The translations under genes were made by a program, and so were the position numbers. 64,000 nt of DNA, from contig JAGHUV010000002.1 in NCBI GenBank assembly GCA_018064665.1, positions 1 to 64,000 of the forward strand, in the 5' to 3' direction. Of the stretch, positions 51,526 to 59,380 are shown piece by piece (the first letter of the stretch is position 1; each line of letters begins with the position of its first letter). The stretch comes from Candidatus Crickella caballi. GTDB lineage: Bacteria; Bacillota; Clostridia; Peptostreptococcales; Anaerovoracaceae. The notes beneath the pieces are model-generated. The model did not search any database. It was given only the letters and a program-made list of their open reading frames with translations, and was not told the origin of the DNA.

Positions 51526-51957
51526 ATGACAACTAATCAGATTTTAGTTATTTGCCTCATCGTTGTGCTTGTCGGCTTCCTCGCAGTACTCGGTAATATG
51601 GGCATTAATGCAGTCGCTCTTCTGAAGAAGGTCAAGGAGCTGGTAGCTGCAGGTAAGGATTTCGTAGGCGGAGCAAAGGAAACCGTTGCCAAGGTTGGAG
51701 ACAGCATGACTTCAACTGCCAATCACCTGGTTGAGACATCTGATACAACTACTAAGGTTATCGGTGCTGCAGGTGCAGGAATCATCGGATTCAGCCTTAT
51801 CAGTGCAATTTTCAGAAAGCTTTTCAAGAGAAAGAGCAGAAAAACAGCTAAAGCAGTTAAAAAATCTGAAAAAGAGCTGAAAGCTGCAAGAAAGGCAAGC
51901 AAAAAAGCAAAGAAAATTCAGAAAAAAGCTAAAAAATTAGCAAAAAAAGGACTTTAG
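51526..51957 (+). CDS. Membrane protein with Lys/Ala-rich C-terminus
   Basis: A 143-residue protein: N-terminal helix (about 5-27), amphipathic YtxH-like middle (KKVKELVAAGKDFVGGAKE), a second Gly-rich hydrophobic segment (about 79-92, GAAGAGIIGFSLIS) and a 45-residue tail made almost only of Lys, Ala and Arg. The tail is histone-like and would bind DNA, RNA or anionic polymer if cytoplasmic. It is separated by 21 nt from the related gene upstream and 9 nt from murA. The family is not certain. Confidence 0.75.
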   Translation: MTTNQILVICLIVVLVGFLAVLGNMGINAVALLKKVKELVAAGKDFVGGAKETVAKVGDSMTSTANHLVETSDTTTKVIGAAGAGIIGFSLISAIFRKLFKRKSRKTAKAVKKSEKELKAARKASKKAKKIQKKAKKLAKKGL

Positions 51958-51966
51958 GAGCAATAA

Positions 51967-53235
51967 ATGGCAAAAATTCTTGTCAATAACAATGGGCCAT
52001 TACATGGAGAGGTAGAGATCAGCGGTGCGAAGAATGCTGTCCTGCCTCTTCTTGCAGCGACTTTAATGACAGAAGAAACCTGCGTTATAGAAGGAACACC
52101 CGAGCTGGCAGATGTAGATGTGATGAAGAAAATGCTTCTTCAGTACGGCGCCGAAATTGACGACTCAGAGAAAAGCGTTCTCAAAGTCACAGCAAGGGAA
52201 ATCGCTTCGGTTGAAGCAGATCCGGCAGTCGTTCAGGAGATGAGAGCATCGATTTTCACTATGGGACCTATGCTTGCGAGAGCAGGCAAGGTTGTGATGC
52301 CTATGCCTGGCGGATGCACTATAGGAAAGAGACCTATAGATCTTCATCTGAAGGGCTTCAGAGCACTTGGCGCTGAAGTTATCGAAGAAGAGGACAAGGT
52401 TATAGTTACTGCACCTGACGGACTTGTCGGAGATGCGATTTATCTCGATTTCCCAAGTGTAGGTGCAACTGAAAACATTCTCATGGCAGCAACGCTTGCC
52501 AAAGGCATTACAGTAATTGAAAATGCAGCTAAGGAGCCTGAAATAATTGATCTTGCCAATCAGCTTAACAAGATGGGTGCCAAGATCAAAAGTGCAGGTA
52601 CAGACATGATTCGAATAGAAGGTGTTGAAAAGCTCAACGGATGTATACATGCTGTAATTCCGGATAGAATAGAAGCGGGAACATTTATGCTGGCAGCAGC
52701 AATAACAAGAGGCAGAGTTCTTGTTAAGAATGCTATTCCGGGACACGTCAGACCAATCATTTCCAAGCTCAAGGAGAGCGGTGTCAAGGTTGATCTCACT
52801 TTGGACGGTATACTTGTAGATGCGACAGAAGGAACTCTGATTGCTACGGATATCAAGACATTACCGTATCCCGGTTTTCCGACGGATATTCAATCGCCTT
52901 TTATGGCTTTCCTTACAACTGTTAAAGGAGAAAGCATAGTAAGAGAGACTGTATTCGAAAATCGTTTCATGCACGTTATAGAGCTTAACCGAATGGGGGC
53001 CGGAATCACAACATGGAATTCCAGTGAAGCAACAATACCGGGAGGTAAGAAGCTGTATGGTGCAAAGGTCAGAGCGACGGACTTACGTGCGGGAGCAGCA
53101 ATGGTGCTTGCAGGACTGGTTGCGGATGGAACAACAGAAGTTAGCGAGATATATCACATCGAAAGAGGATATGAGAACTTCGTAGGAAAGTTTAAGGCTA
53201 TCGGTGCTGATATTATGAAGATAAACGAGGACTAA
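51967..53235 (+). CDS. murA: UDP-N-acetylglucosamine 1-carboxyvinyltransferase MurA
   Basis: A 422-residue EPSP-synthase fold enzyme that adds enolpyruvate from PEP to UDP-GlcNAc, the first committed step of peptidoglycan. K22 (EISGAKNAVLPLL) and the catalytic loop Cys117 (PGGCTIGKRPIDLH) are present; with Cys there, the enzyme should be fosfomycin-sensitive. RIEAGTFMLAAA and FPTDIQSPFMAF are also typical. Firmicutes often have two MurA paralogues; which this is cannot be settled here. Confidence 0.97.
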   Translation: MAKILVNNNGPLHGEVEISGAKNAVLPLLAATLMTEETCVIEGTPELADVDVMKKMLLQYGAEIDDSEKSVLKVTAREIASVEADPAVVQEMRASIFTMGPMLARAGKVVMPMPGGCTIGKRPIDLHLKGFRALGAEVIEEEDKVIVTAPDGLVGDAIYLDFPSVGATENILMAATLAKGITVIENAAKEPEIIDLANQLNKMGAKIKSAGTDMIRIEGVEKLNGCIHAVIPDRIEAGTFMLAAAITRGRVLVKNAIPGHVRPIISKLKESGVKVDLTLDGILVDATEGTLIATDIKTLPYPGFPTDIQSPFMAFLTTVKGESIVRETVFENRFMHVIELNRMGAGITTWNSSEATIPGGKKLYGAKVRATDLRAGAAMVLAGLVADGTTEVSEIYHIERGYENFVGKFKAIGADIMKINED

Positions 53236-53245
53236 GAGGAGCACT

Positions 53246-55186
53246 ATGGCGGATATTCAGTATCTGAAACTTTTAGCTGAAAAATACCCTAACCGTAAGG
53301 CTGTAAGGACTGAGATCATCAACCTCAGGGCTATCCTTGCTCTGCCCAAGGCAACGGAGTTTGTGCTGAGTGATATTCATGGAGAATATGACGCATTTCA
53401 GCATTTTGTAAGAAGCGGCTCCGGAATGATAAGAATGAGAATCGACGAGGTGTACGCAGATACTCTTACAGAGCAGGAATGCGATGACCTCGCTTCGCTT
53501 ATTTACAATCCTCGTGCAGAGATGGCAAGAAGACATAAGAATGAGGAGAATTATGATAAATGGTGTGCTAAAGCCATTGTCCGACTTATTCGAATCTGCA
53601 GAGTGGTAACCAATAAATATACCCGTTCCAAGGTAAAGAAGCGTCTTCCCAAGGCTTCGGCATATATTCTGGATGAGCTACTGTTCACGGATGACGTAGA
53701 AGACAGACATAAGTATTACGATGAAATCATTGAGTCGATTATTGAATACGAATCAGCAGATGATTTCATTGCAGATCTGTCAGACGTTATCAGCAATCTG
53801 ATGGTTGACAGGCTTCACATAATAGGAGATATTTATGACAGAGGCCCTAAGCCACATGTTGTAATGGACTATCTCATGGCTAACCGGGGAATCGACATTC
53901 AGTGGGGTAACCATGACATACTCTGGATGGGTGCAGCCAGTGGAAACAGATCGTGTATTGCGAATGCAGTTCGAATCAATGTAAGATATAATAACTTCGA
54001 TATGCTCGAGGTTGGATACGGAATCAATCTCAGGCCGTTGTCATCACTGGCACAGAAGATATATGCTGATGATCCTTGCGAGTACTTCTATCCGAATGTG
54101 CTTGAGACAAATAAGTACGATCCTATTCCGGAAGCACATGCGGCTAAGATGCACAAGATGATTTCTGTGATCCAGTTCAAGTGTGAGGGGCAGGAGATAA
54201 TGAGGCATCCTGAGTATCATCTGGACCACAGGATGATGCTCGACAAGATCGATTACGAGGCAGGCACGATCGAGCTTTATGGCAAGACCTATGAGCTCAG
54301 AGACAAGAGCTTTCCTACCATCGATCCTAAGCATCCATACAGGCTGACAAAGCAGGAGGAAGAGGTAATGGTAGCTCTTGAGGCATCCTTCCTCAAATCG
54401 GAAAAGCTGCAGTCACATATCGACTATATGCTGTCACACGGCTCTCTATATACCATAAGTAACGGAAATCTCTTCTATCATGGATGCATTCCGTTCAACG
54501 ATGAAGGTGAGCTGAAGGAAGTCGAGATGTATGGAGAGAGATATTCGGGACGCAAGTACTTGGACAAGCTTGACAGTATGGTCAGACAGGCGAGACATGT
54601 GCACGATGAGGACGGCGGAGATGCTGCTGCAATAATGTGGTATCTGTGGCTTGCAGAGAACTCGCCACTGTTCGGCAAGGACAAAATGACAACCTTCGAG
54701 CGCTACTTTATTGAGGACAGGAAGACTCATAAGGAAAATGCGGCTAAATATTATAAGCTGATCGATCAGGAATCTGTCGCAGAGAAGATACTTACGAACT
54801 TTGGATTGAAGACTGAAGTAGGAAAGATCCTTAACGGACATGTCCCTGTGAAGATCAAAGACGGAGAGACTCCAATCAAAGGCGGCGGAAAGATATTTAT
54901 CATTGACGGCGGAATTTCCAAGGCTTACAGAAAGACGACGGGAATTGCAGGATATACAGCTATTCTTACCTCTAAGCACATGTATCTTGCAGAGCATAAG
55001 CCGTATGAACCGCTTAAGGAGGACGGAACACAGGTATTCAGCAGACCTGTTATGCACCTTATCGAGACCCAGCCTACAAGGCTCAGAATATCGGATACAG
55101 ATAACGGTGCGGAACTATTTCTTCAGATCAAAGAGCTCGAGGAGCTGAATGATGCGTTCAAGCGCGGATATATTAAGGAAAGGTAA
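53246..55186 (+). CDS. fbp: Class III fructose-1,6-bisphosphatase
   Basis: A 646-residue Firmicute-type FBPase (PF06874), unrelated to class I and II enzymes, with a calcineurin-like metallophosphatase core: FVLSDIHGEYDAF (about 40-52), LHIIGDIYDRGPKPHVVMDY (about 190-209) and WGNHDILWMGAASG (about 221-234). ILNGHVPVKIKDGETPIKG near 530 closes the site. It opposes phosphofructokinase in gluconeogenesis. It follows murA by 10 nt and is followed by a tiny gene and the PPi-PFK. Confidence 0.97.
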   Translation: MADIQYLKLLAEKYPNRKAVRTEIINLRAILALPKATEFVLSDIHGEYDAFQHFVRSGSGMIRMRIDEVYADTLTEQECDDLASLIYNPRAEMARRHKNEENYDKWCAKAIVRLIRICRVVTNKYTRSKVKKRLPKASAYILDELLFTDDVEDRHKYYDEIIESIIEYESADDFIADLSDVISNLMVDRLHIIGDIYDRGPKPHVVMDYLMANRGIDIQWGNHDILWMGAASGNRSCIANAVRINVRYNNFDMLEVGYGINLRPLSSLAQKIYADDPCEYFYPNVLETNKYDPIPEAHAAKMHKMISVIQFKCEGQEIMRHPEYHLDHRMMLDKIDYEAGTIELYGKTYELRDKSFPTIDPKHPYRLTKQEEEVMVALEASFLKSEKLQSHIDYMLSHGSLYTISNGNLFYHGCIPFNDEGELKEVEMYGERYSGRKYLDKLDSMVRQARHVHDEDGGDAAAIMWYLWLAENSPLFGKDKMTTFERYFIEDRKTHKENAAKYYKLIDQESVAEKILTNFGLKTEVGKILNGHVPVKIKDGETPIKGGGKIFIIDGGISKAYRKTTGIAGYTAILTSKHMYLAEHKPYEPLKEDGTQVFSRPVMHLIETQPTRLRISDTDNGAELFLQIKELEELNDAFKRGYIKER

Positions 55187-55194
55187 TTGGAATA

Positions 55195-55290
55195 ATGCTA
55201 GCAACTAAAATTCTTGGAGGCATACTGGTTGTATTATGCATCTGGTATGTAGCACTGCTTATTAAGGAAAATCACAACAGAAAATTATGA
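55195..55290 (+). CDS. Tiny membrane peptide coupled to PPi-PFK
   Basis: A 31-codon ORF starting MLATKILGGILVVLCIWYVA and ending LLIKENHNRKL. One membrane helix (about 4-24) and a short basic tail. Its stop TGA overlaps the next gene's ATG as ATGA (55287-55290), so translation of the kinase may depend on it. The upstream AAGGAAAGG is a little distant (about 8-9 nt). It could be a real small protein or a coupling leader. I recognise no family. Confidence 0.5.
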   Translation: MLATKILGGILVVLCIWYVALLIKENHNRKL

Positions 55291-56522
55291 GAAACATTAT
55301 TATTGGACAATCTGGCGGCCCAACAGCTGTCATCAATGCTTCGCTTTATGGAGTTGCCATGGAAGCGAGAGAACAGGGCGTACACGCCTATGGAATGGTC
55401 AACGGTATCGAAGGATTCCTTGAAGACCGTATCGTTAATCTTTCAGACTACAGCAGAATGAAGGATTTCGATCTGCTTAAGACTACACCTGCCGCATTTC
55501 TCGGAAGCTGCAGATACAGACTCCCTGAGGATCTGGACAATGCGGTTTATTCAATCGTATTTAAGAAGCTTGAAGACCTTGAGATTGATGCCTTCTTCTA
55601 TATCGGAGGAAACGACTCGATGGATACTGTCGACAAGCTGAGAAGATACGGAAAGCAAATCGGCTCCGACATTTGTTTTGTCGGTGTTCCTAAAACCATC
55701 GATAACGATCTTGCTGTTACAGACCACACACCGGGTTATGGATCAACGGCCAAATTTGTTGCGGCTACTGTTCGAGACATCGTATGGGATGCGGGCGTAT
55801 ATGCAAGACCTGTTGTAACAATCGTAGAGCTGATGGGACGTAATGCAGGATGGGTAACTGCCGCAAGTATGCTTGCGAGAACCTCGTTTGAGCCTAATCC
55901 TATGCTGATCTACCTTCCTGAGGAGACTTTTGATGTAACAGATTTTATCAGAGACGTTAAGGAGGCGCTTTCTGAGAATAATTCTGTAGTTATCTGTGTT
56001 TCCGAGGGTATTAAGGACAGCACCGGAAGACTTATTTGCGAGTACGAAGAAGAATCAATGGAGGATCAGTTCGGACACAAGATGCTGGCAGGATGTGCTG
56101 CTGTACTTGAGAGATTTGTCAAGAGAAGCATCGGATGTAAGTGCAGATCCATTGAGCTCAATCTTCCTCAGCGTTGCACTTCCATCATGATATCCGCTAC
56201 AGATTCAGATGAAGCAGAAGCCGCAGGCAGATTTGCACTGAAGAGTGCGATGATGAACAAAGGACTCGCTAACGGCAAGGTTGTAATATTCAAGCGCGCA
56301 GAAGGCCCTAAGTATCATATTGAATATGAGATGGTTCCGGTTGAGGAAGTCAGCAATAAGGAGAAGCTCTTCCCTGAAAAGTGGATCATCAACGGCAATG
56401 ACATTTCTGTTGATTTCCTTGAGTATGTAAGACCTCTGATCCAGGGAGAGAACCACATCAAATATGAGAACGGTATCCCTAAGATCATGAAGCCTGCATA
56501 TAACAACAATCAGAGCTTCTAG
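55287..56522 (+). CDS. pfp: Pyrophosphate-dependent phosphofructokinase
   Basis: A 411-residue PFK-family enzyme. Motif residues mark it as PPi-using: GGND at 107-110 in place of the ATP-type GGDG, and PKTIDND (135-141) with Lys. The reaction fructose-6-P plus PPi to fructose-1,6-P2 plus Pi is reversible. Sugar sites VTIVELMGRNAGWVT and the C-terminal half are intact. It lies next to FBPase and about 1 kb from an ATP-type PFK. The start overlaps the 31-codon peptide. A terminator follows. Confidence 0.9.
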   Translation: MRNIIIGQSGGPTAVINASLYGVAMEAREQGVHAYGMVNGIEGFLEDRIVNLSDYSRMKDFDLLKTTPAAFLGSCRYRLPEDLDNAVYSIVFKKLEDLEIDAFFYIGGNDSMDTVDKLRRYGKQIGSDICFVGVPKTIDNDLAVTDHTPGYGSTAKFVAATVRDIVWDAGVYARPVVTIVELMGRNAGWVTAASMLARTSFEPNPMLIYLPEETFDVTDFIRDVKEALSENNSVVICVSEGIKDSTGRLICEYEEESMEDQFGHKMLAGCAAVLERFVKRSIGCKCRSIELNLPQRCTSIMISATDSDEAEAAGRFALKSAMMNKGLANGKVVIFKRAEGPKYHIEYEMVPVEEVSNKEKLFPEKWIINGNDISVDFLEYVRPLIQGENHIKYENGIPKIMKPAYNNNQSF

Positions 56523-56559
56523 TAATATTTCAAATTTTGGAAATATAATGAAAAAATAA

Positions 56560-56591
56560 GGAGTAGTGGTTATTCATCACTACTCCTTTTT
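56560..56591 (+). terminator. Terminator after pfp
   Basis: GGAGTAGTG (56560-56568) pairs perfectly with CACTACTCC (56578-56586), then TTTTT. Confidence 0.9.
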
Positions 56592-56672
56592 GATTGTCTT
56601 TCTAAGATTAAAGCCGTGGCTCTGCGTCAGCTCCATATGCAAAAGTCTTATCGCATTATGACCGTGACGTTA

Positions 56673-57404
56673 TTACTCAACTGTGTAGTTTATTACTCTT
56701 GCTTCAGGATAAAAGCCTGCATGCCTGTCTGCAGCAGACATCTTCTTGATTGTCTTGATGGCTGTAATGTATAGAATTACTACGAAAATGAGAAGCATGT
56801 ACTCTGAAGTCGATGTTCCGAGGAAAGCAAATGTATCATATATTCCATGAATGATCATTGGAACTATCAATGCCATTAGCTTGAAAAATGTTGATTTGCC
56901 TTTCATGCCAAGAATGGAGTTCTTCTTAGCAAGTGCATAGAAAACACCCATGAATACTCCGCAGAAGGCATGAAGCGGAACAGCAGTAAAAGCTCTTACA
57001 ATTGCTGTCTGCAGACCATATTGCGATACATACATTATATTTTCGAAAACTGCAAAGCCGACCGCTGAGGAAACTCCGTAAACGATGCCGTCGAATCTGT
57101 AGTTGAACGATTTGCTCTTCCAGCTGCCAATCTTAAGAGCAAGATATTTGAGAAGCTCTTCCCAGAAAGCCGCCAGTCCGAATGCATTTACCAGAGCATA
57201 TCCGAGTGAACCCTCAGGGTAGCGCGGGAAAAAGGTTTCGGCAAAAGCCTCCACGTATCCGGCAATAATGCATACTATTGCACCGAATGCGATGATTTTC
57301 AGAATCAATCCGAGAGGTTCCTTCTCAACCTTATCCTTGGTATATACGTATAAAACAATAAGCAGGCCCGGTATTATCGCGAGCGCCATCAACTCTTGAC
57401 TCAT
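56673..57404 (-). CDS. PrsW-family intramembrane metalloprotease
   Basis: A 243-residue membrane protein with about eight helices. The PrsW signature EELLKYLALKIG (EExxK) supplies the first metal/acid residues, and HAFCGVFMG and HGIYDTFAF supply His ligands. PrsW cleaves the anti-sigma factor RsiW in Bacillus as part of the site-1 step. No sigma/anti-sigma pair is nearby. I start it at 57404 (MSQELM, AAAGGA upstream); an ATG at 57458 would add 18 unlike residues. Divergent from pfkA. Confidence 0.88.
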   Translation of the reverse strand: MSQELMALAIIPGLLIVLYVYTKDKVEKEPLGLILKIIAFGAIVCIIAGYVEAFAETFFPRYPEGSLGYALVNAFGLAAFWEELLKYLALKIGSWKSKSFNYRFDGIVYGVSSAVGFAVFENIMYVSQYGLQTAIVRAFTAVPLHAFCGVFMGVFYALAKKNSILGMKGKSTFFKLMALIVPMIIHGIYDTFAFLGTSTSEYMLLIFVVILYITAIKTIKKMSAADRHAGFYPEARVINYTVE

Positions 57405-57505
57405 ATTAACGTCCTTTCGATTACTTAAGCTTCGATTTATTTTAGCACAAAAATCCATATAAATGTTATAATATTAAAATCAATAGGAGTGAAAAGGTGA
57501 ACTTA

Positions 57506-58477
57506 ATGAAGAAGATAGCAGTACTTACAAGCGGTGGAGATGCACCGGGAATGAATGCGGCAATAAGAGCTGTTGTGCGTAAGGCCATTGCAGCAGGCAT
57601 GGAGATTTACGGAGTAAGAAGGGGATACGAGGGACTTATCGACGATGATATTGTTCAGATGACGAGCAGAGATGTCGGAGGAATACTGTATAGAGGAGGT
57701 ACTGTTTTAAGAACTGCAAGAAGTGAACGCTTTATGGATCCGGCCTGGGTCGATGTTGCAGCAGAGAATCTTCGCAAGAGGGAAATCGAAGCAATAGTTG
57801 TTATCGGTGGCGATGGAACCTACCGCGGCGGACGCGAGCTCTCTCAGAGGGGAATTACTGTTGCCGGAGTACCTGCAACAATAGATAACGATCTCGGATA
57901 CACAGACTATACCATAGGCTTCGATACTGCAGTTAATACTGTTGTAGAGCTGATAAACAAGATAAGAGACACTTCTGATTCTCACAAACGTACGACTATC
58001 ATGGAAGTAATGGGGCGCAGCTGCGGGGACATCGCTCTTTATTCGGGCGTAGCTTCCGGTGCAGATATAATACTGCTACCTGAGATAGATATGGATATAG
58101 CAAAGCTCGTTGACAGAGTACGCACGGGTCGGGAGCTGGGTAAGTCCCATATCCTGATTGTAAAAGCAGAGGGCGTGGATATGCCTACCGGAGAGCTGCG
58201 GGAGATGCTTGAGAGCTTGACGGGACAGGAGACCAAAGCTGTCATCCCGGGATATATCCAAAGAGGAGGAGACCCGACCGCTCACGACAGACTCGTTGCT
58301 GATGTAACAGGCGGAATGGCGATAGACCTCCTGGAAAACCCGGACAAGAGACCGGCAGACAGTTTTGCGGTTGGTGTTCGCGGAACCAAAGCATTTGCAG
58401 TATCACTTGAGCAGGCCATCACAGAGAAAGCAGAATTTCGTCAGGACCTGTATGAACTGGCTGAGGTATTATCATAA
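57506..58477 (+). CDS. pfkA: ATP-dependent 6-phosphofructokinase
   Basis: A 323-residue PfkA. GGDGTY (about 101-106 from this start) is the ATP-type motif; SGGDAPGMNAAIRAVV is the nucleotide loop, and TIMEVMGRSCGDIAL the substrate region. The usual PKTIDND or PGTIDND reads PATIDND here. Start ATG at 57506 gives the canonical MKKIAVL; a GTG at 57497, 7 nt after AGGAG, is an alternative adding three residues. The promoter TATAAT is near 57465. It commits hexose to glycolysis, beside a reversible PPi enzyme in the same region. Confidence 0.95.
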   Translation: MKKIAVLTSGGDAPGMNAAIRAVVRKAIAAGMEIYGVRRGYEGLIDDDIVQMTSRDVGGILYRGGTVLRTARSERFMDPAWVDVAAENLRKREIEAIVVIGGDGTYRGGRELSQRGITVAGVPATIDNDLGYTDYTIGFDTAVNTVVELINKIRDTSDSHKRTTIMEVMGRSCGDIALYSGVASGADIILLPEIDMDIAKLVDRVRTGRELGKSHILIVKAEGVDMPTGELREMLESLTGQETKAVIPGYIQRGGDPTAHDRLVADVTGGMAIDLLENPDKRPADSFAVGVRGTKAFAVSLEQAITEKAEFRQDLYELAEVLS

Positions 58478-58515
58478 TGATTTAAAAGCACGACTTAAAA
58501 ACAGACAATTTATTG

Positions 58516-58544
58516 TTGACAAGCATATTTTATTCAGTTATAAT
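58516..58544 (+). promoter_or_regulatory. Consensus sigma-A promoter of tRNA-Glu
   Basis: TTGACA at 58516-58521, 17 nt, TATAAT at 58539-58544: both boxes perfect, with optimal spacing. Confidence 0.9.
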
Positions 58545-58546
58545 GG

Positions 58547-58593
58547 CACTTGCGTCGGACAGATAGCCCAACCCGCGAATACAGACGCAAGTG
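58547..58593 (+). promoter_or_regulatory. Hairpin in the tRNA-Glu 5' leader
   Basis: CACTTGCGTC (58547-58556) pairs perfectly with GACGCAAGTG (58584-58593). The 27-nt loop includes GATAGCCCAACCCGCG. It lies between the transcript start and the mature 5' end at 58599. Confidence 0.6.
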
Positions 58594-58598
58594 AATAT

Positions 58599-58673
58599 GG
58601 CGCATTGGTCAAGAGGTCAAGACGTCGCCCTCTCACGGCGGAATCCAGGGTTCGATTCCCTGATGCGCTACCA
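58599..58673 (+). tRNA. tRNA-Glu (anticodon CUC)
   Basis: A 75-nt cloverleaf with encoded CCA. The acceptor stem GGCGCAT pairs with ATGCGCT (one G-U), the anticodon loop is CTCTCAC giving CUC, and the T-arm has GGTTCGATTCC. It reads GAG codons. Confidence 0.95.
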
Positions 58674-58715
58674 CGACTAAAAAAGAGATGTGAAAGCATC
58701 TCTTTTTTAGTCGTG
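58672..58715 (+). terminator. Perfect 19-bp terminator after tRNA-Glu
   Basis: CACGACTAAAAAAGAGATG (58672-58690) is the exact reverse complement of 58697-58715, around TGAAAG. The left arm begins in the encoded CCA end of the tRNA, and the stem carries internal A and T runs. Confidence 0.85.
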
Positions 58716-58869
58716 TTTTCGTATCAGTAGGAGAGGGCGCTTGGTTCGTATCCGGTTGTATGGTGAATTGCTACAACCGGATAATGCGCTGTCAAGGACG
58801 CCGAAGGCGCCGCCGGGCGGGCAAGCTGCTTGACAGCAGCATCTTCCCGTGCGCTTTTATATGATGATG
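58709..58869. other. GC-rich inverted-repeat block between two terminator copies
   Basis: No credible ORF. Two perfect stems: ATCCGGTTGTA (58750-58760) with TACAACCGGAT (58772-58782), and GCTGTCAAG (58788-58796) with CTTGACAGC (58829-58837), the latter enclosing CGCC-GAA-GGCG. Could be a structured RNA or a small inserted element. Confidence 0.55.
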
Positions 58870-58893
58870 GAGATGTGAAAGCATCTCTTTTTT
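58870..58893 (+). terminator. Second identical copy of the tRNA-Glu terminator core
   Basis: GAGATG-TGAAAG-CATCTC-TTTTTT, identical over 24 bp to 58685-58708 and offset by 185 bp. Either a functional terminator for the block before it, or a duplication boundary. Confidence 0.75.
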
Positions 58894-58903
58894 CTATTAT
58901 AAA

Positions 58904-58950
58904 GGGACCCGGGGTAAATGTCCTTGAATGGTCATTTGGGGACAGGGTCC
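58904..58950. repeat. REP-like imperfect hairpin
   Basis: GGACCC (58905-58910) with GGGTCC (58945-58950), and AAATG (58916-58920) with CATTT (58933-58937), plus GGGGACAGGG in the right arm. It resembles REP-type palindromes seen near REP-associated transposases, but only this copy is visible here. Confidence 0.4.
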
Positions 58951-59001
58951 GGATGTTGGATAGGTTTAAAAAGAACTATACGATTTTGAACGAAAACGAG
59001 A

Positions 59002-59034
59002 AGACTCAGCTCTGACGAAAAGCTGAGTCTCTTT
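59002..59034 (+). terminator. Orphan terminator hairpin
   Basis: AGACTCAGCT (59002-59011) pairs perfectly with AGCTGAGTCT (59021-59030), then CTTTGTT. No obvious gene ends here, so it may mark a lost transcript. Confidence 0.6.
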
Positions 59035-59062
59035 GTTCAAGATTCATTCTACCCATCTCTGA

Positions 59063-59241
59063 AACAAGTACATTAAAGGCTCGGATAATCTGAAGACGGT
59101 CTTCTTTGCACATAGACTGGAGCAGTATTTCCAAAGAAAAAGGCTTAATAATGCAGCTCTTTAGCTGATCAAATCCTACTCAGGTTGGCTTCACAAAGCA
59201 GTTGGAAAGTGTAAAAAACAGCTTTCTTATTTACAACTACC
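59063..59241 (+). pseudogene. Possible C-terminal remnant of a reverse transcriptase
   Basis: One frame reads NKYIKGSDNLKTVFFAHRLE and continues to a stop at 59162-59164, then LIKSYSGWLHKAVGKCKK to a final stop. The SYxGWL segment after a charged helix resembles the C-terminal end of bacterial RNA-directed DNA polymerases of the DGR-like kind. It is short, has an internal stop and no start, so it would be a decayed fragment. The call is tentative. Nothing resembling a template/variable repeat pair was seen. Confidence 0.25.
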
Positions 59242-59271
59242 TTGACAAACGACGGTTTGCAGGATTATAAC
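59242..59271 (+). promoter_or_regulatory. Promoter upstream of the secreted protein gene
   Basis: TTGACA at 59242-59247, 18 nt, TATAAC at 59266-59271, about 110 nt before the ATG at 59381. Confidence 0.5.
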
Positions 59272-59380
59272 TGTCTAAACCTTGTATTGGTAATGGTGTA
59301 GTATTTCCAATGTATGAATTGGCATTGGATGTGATTGGGAAGGGCCTAATGAAACTGCCTGTAGAATAGAGAAAAACATA

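Noticed and set aside
58365..58730. A 121-residue frame over the tRNA-Glu gene
   Set aside because: It overlaps the pfkA 3' end, the tRNA promoter, the tRNA and its terminator, so it cannot be a gene.
58830..59015. A 61-residue frame across the second terminator and REP-like hairpin
   Set aside because: It spans a terminator, a GC-rich structured block and ends within another hairpin loop; no start signal.
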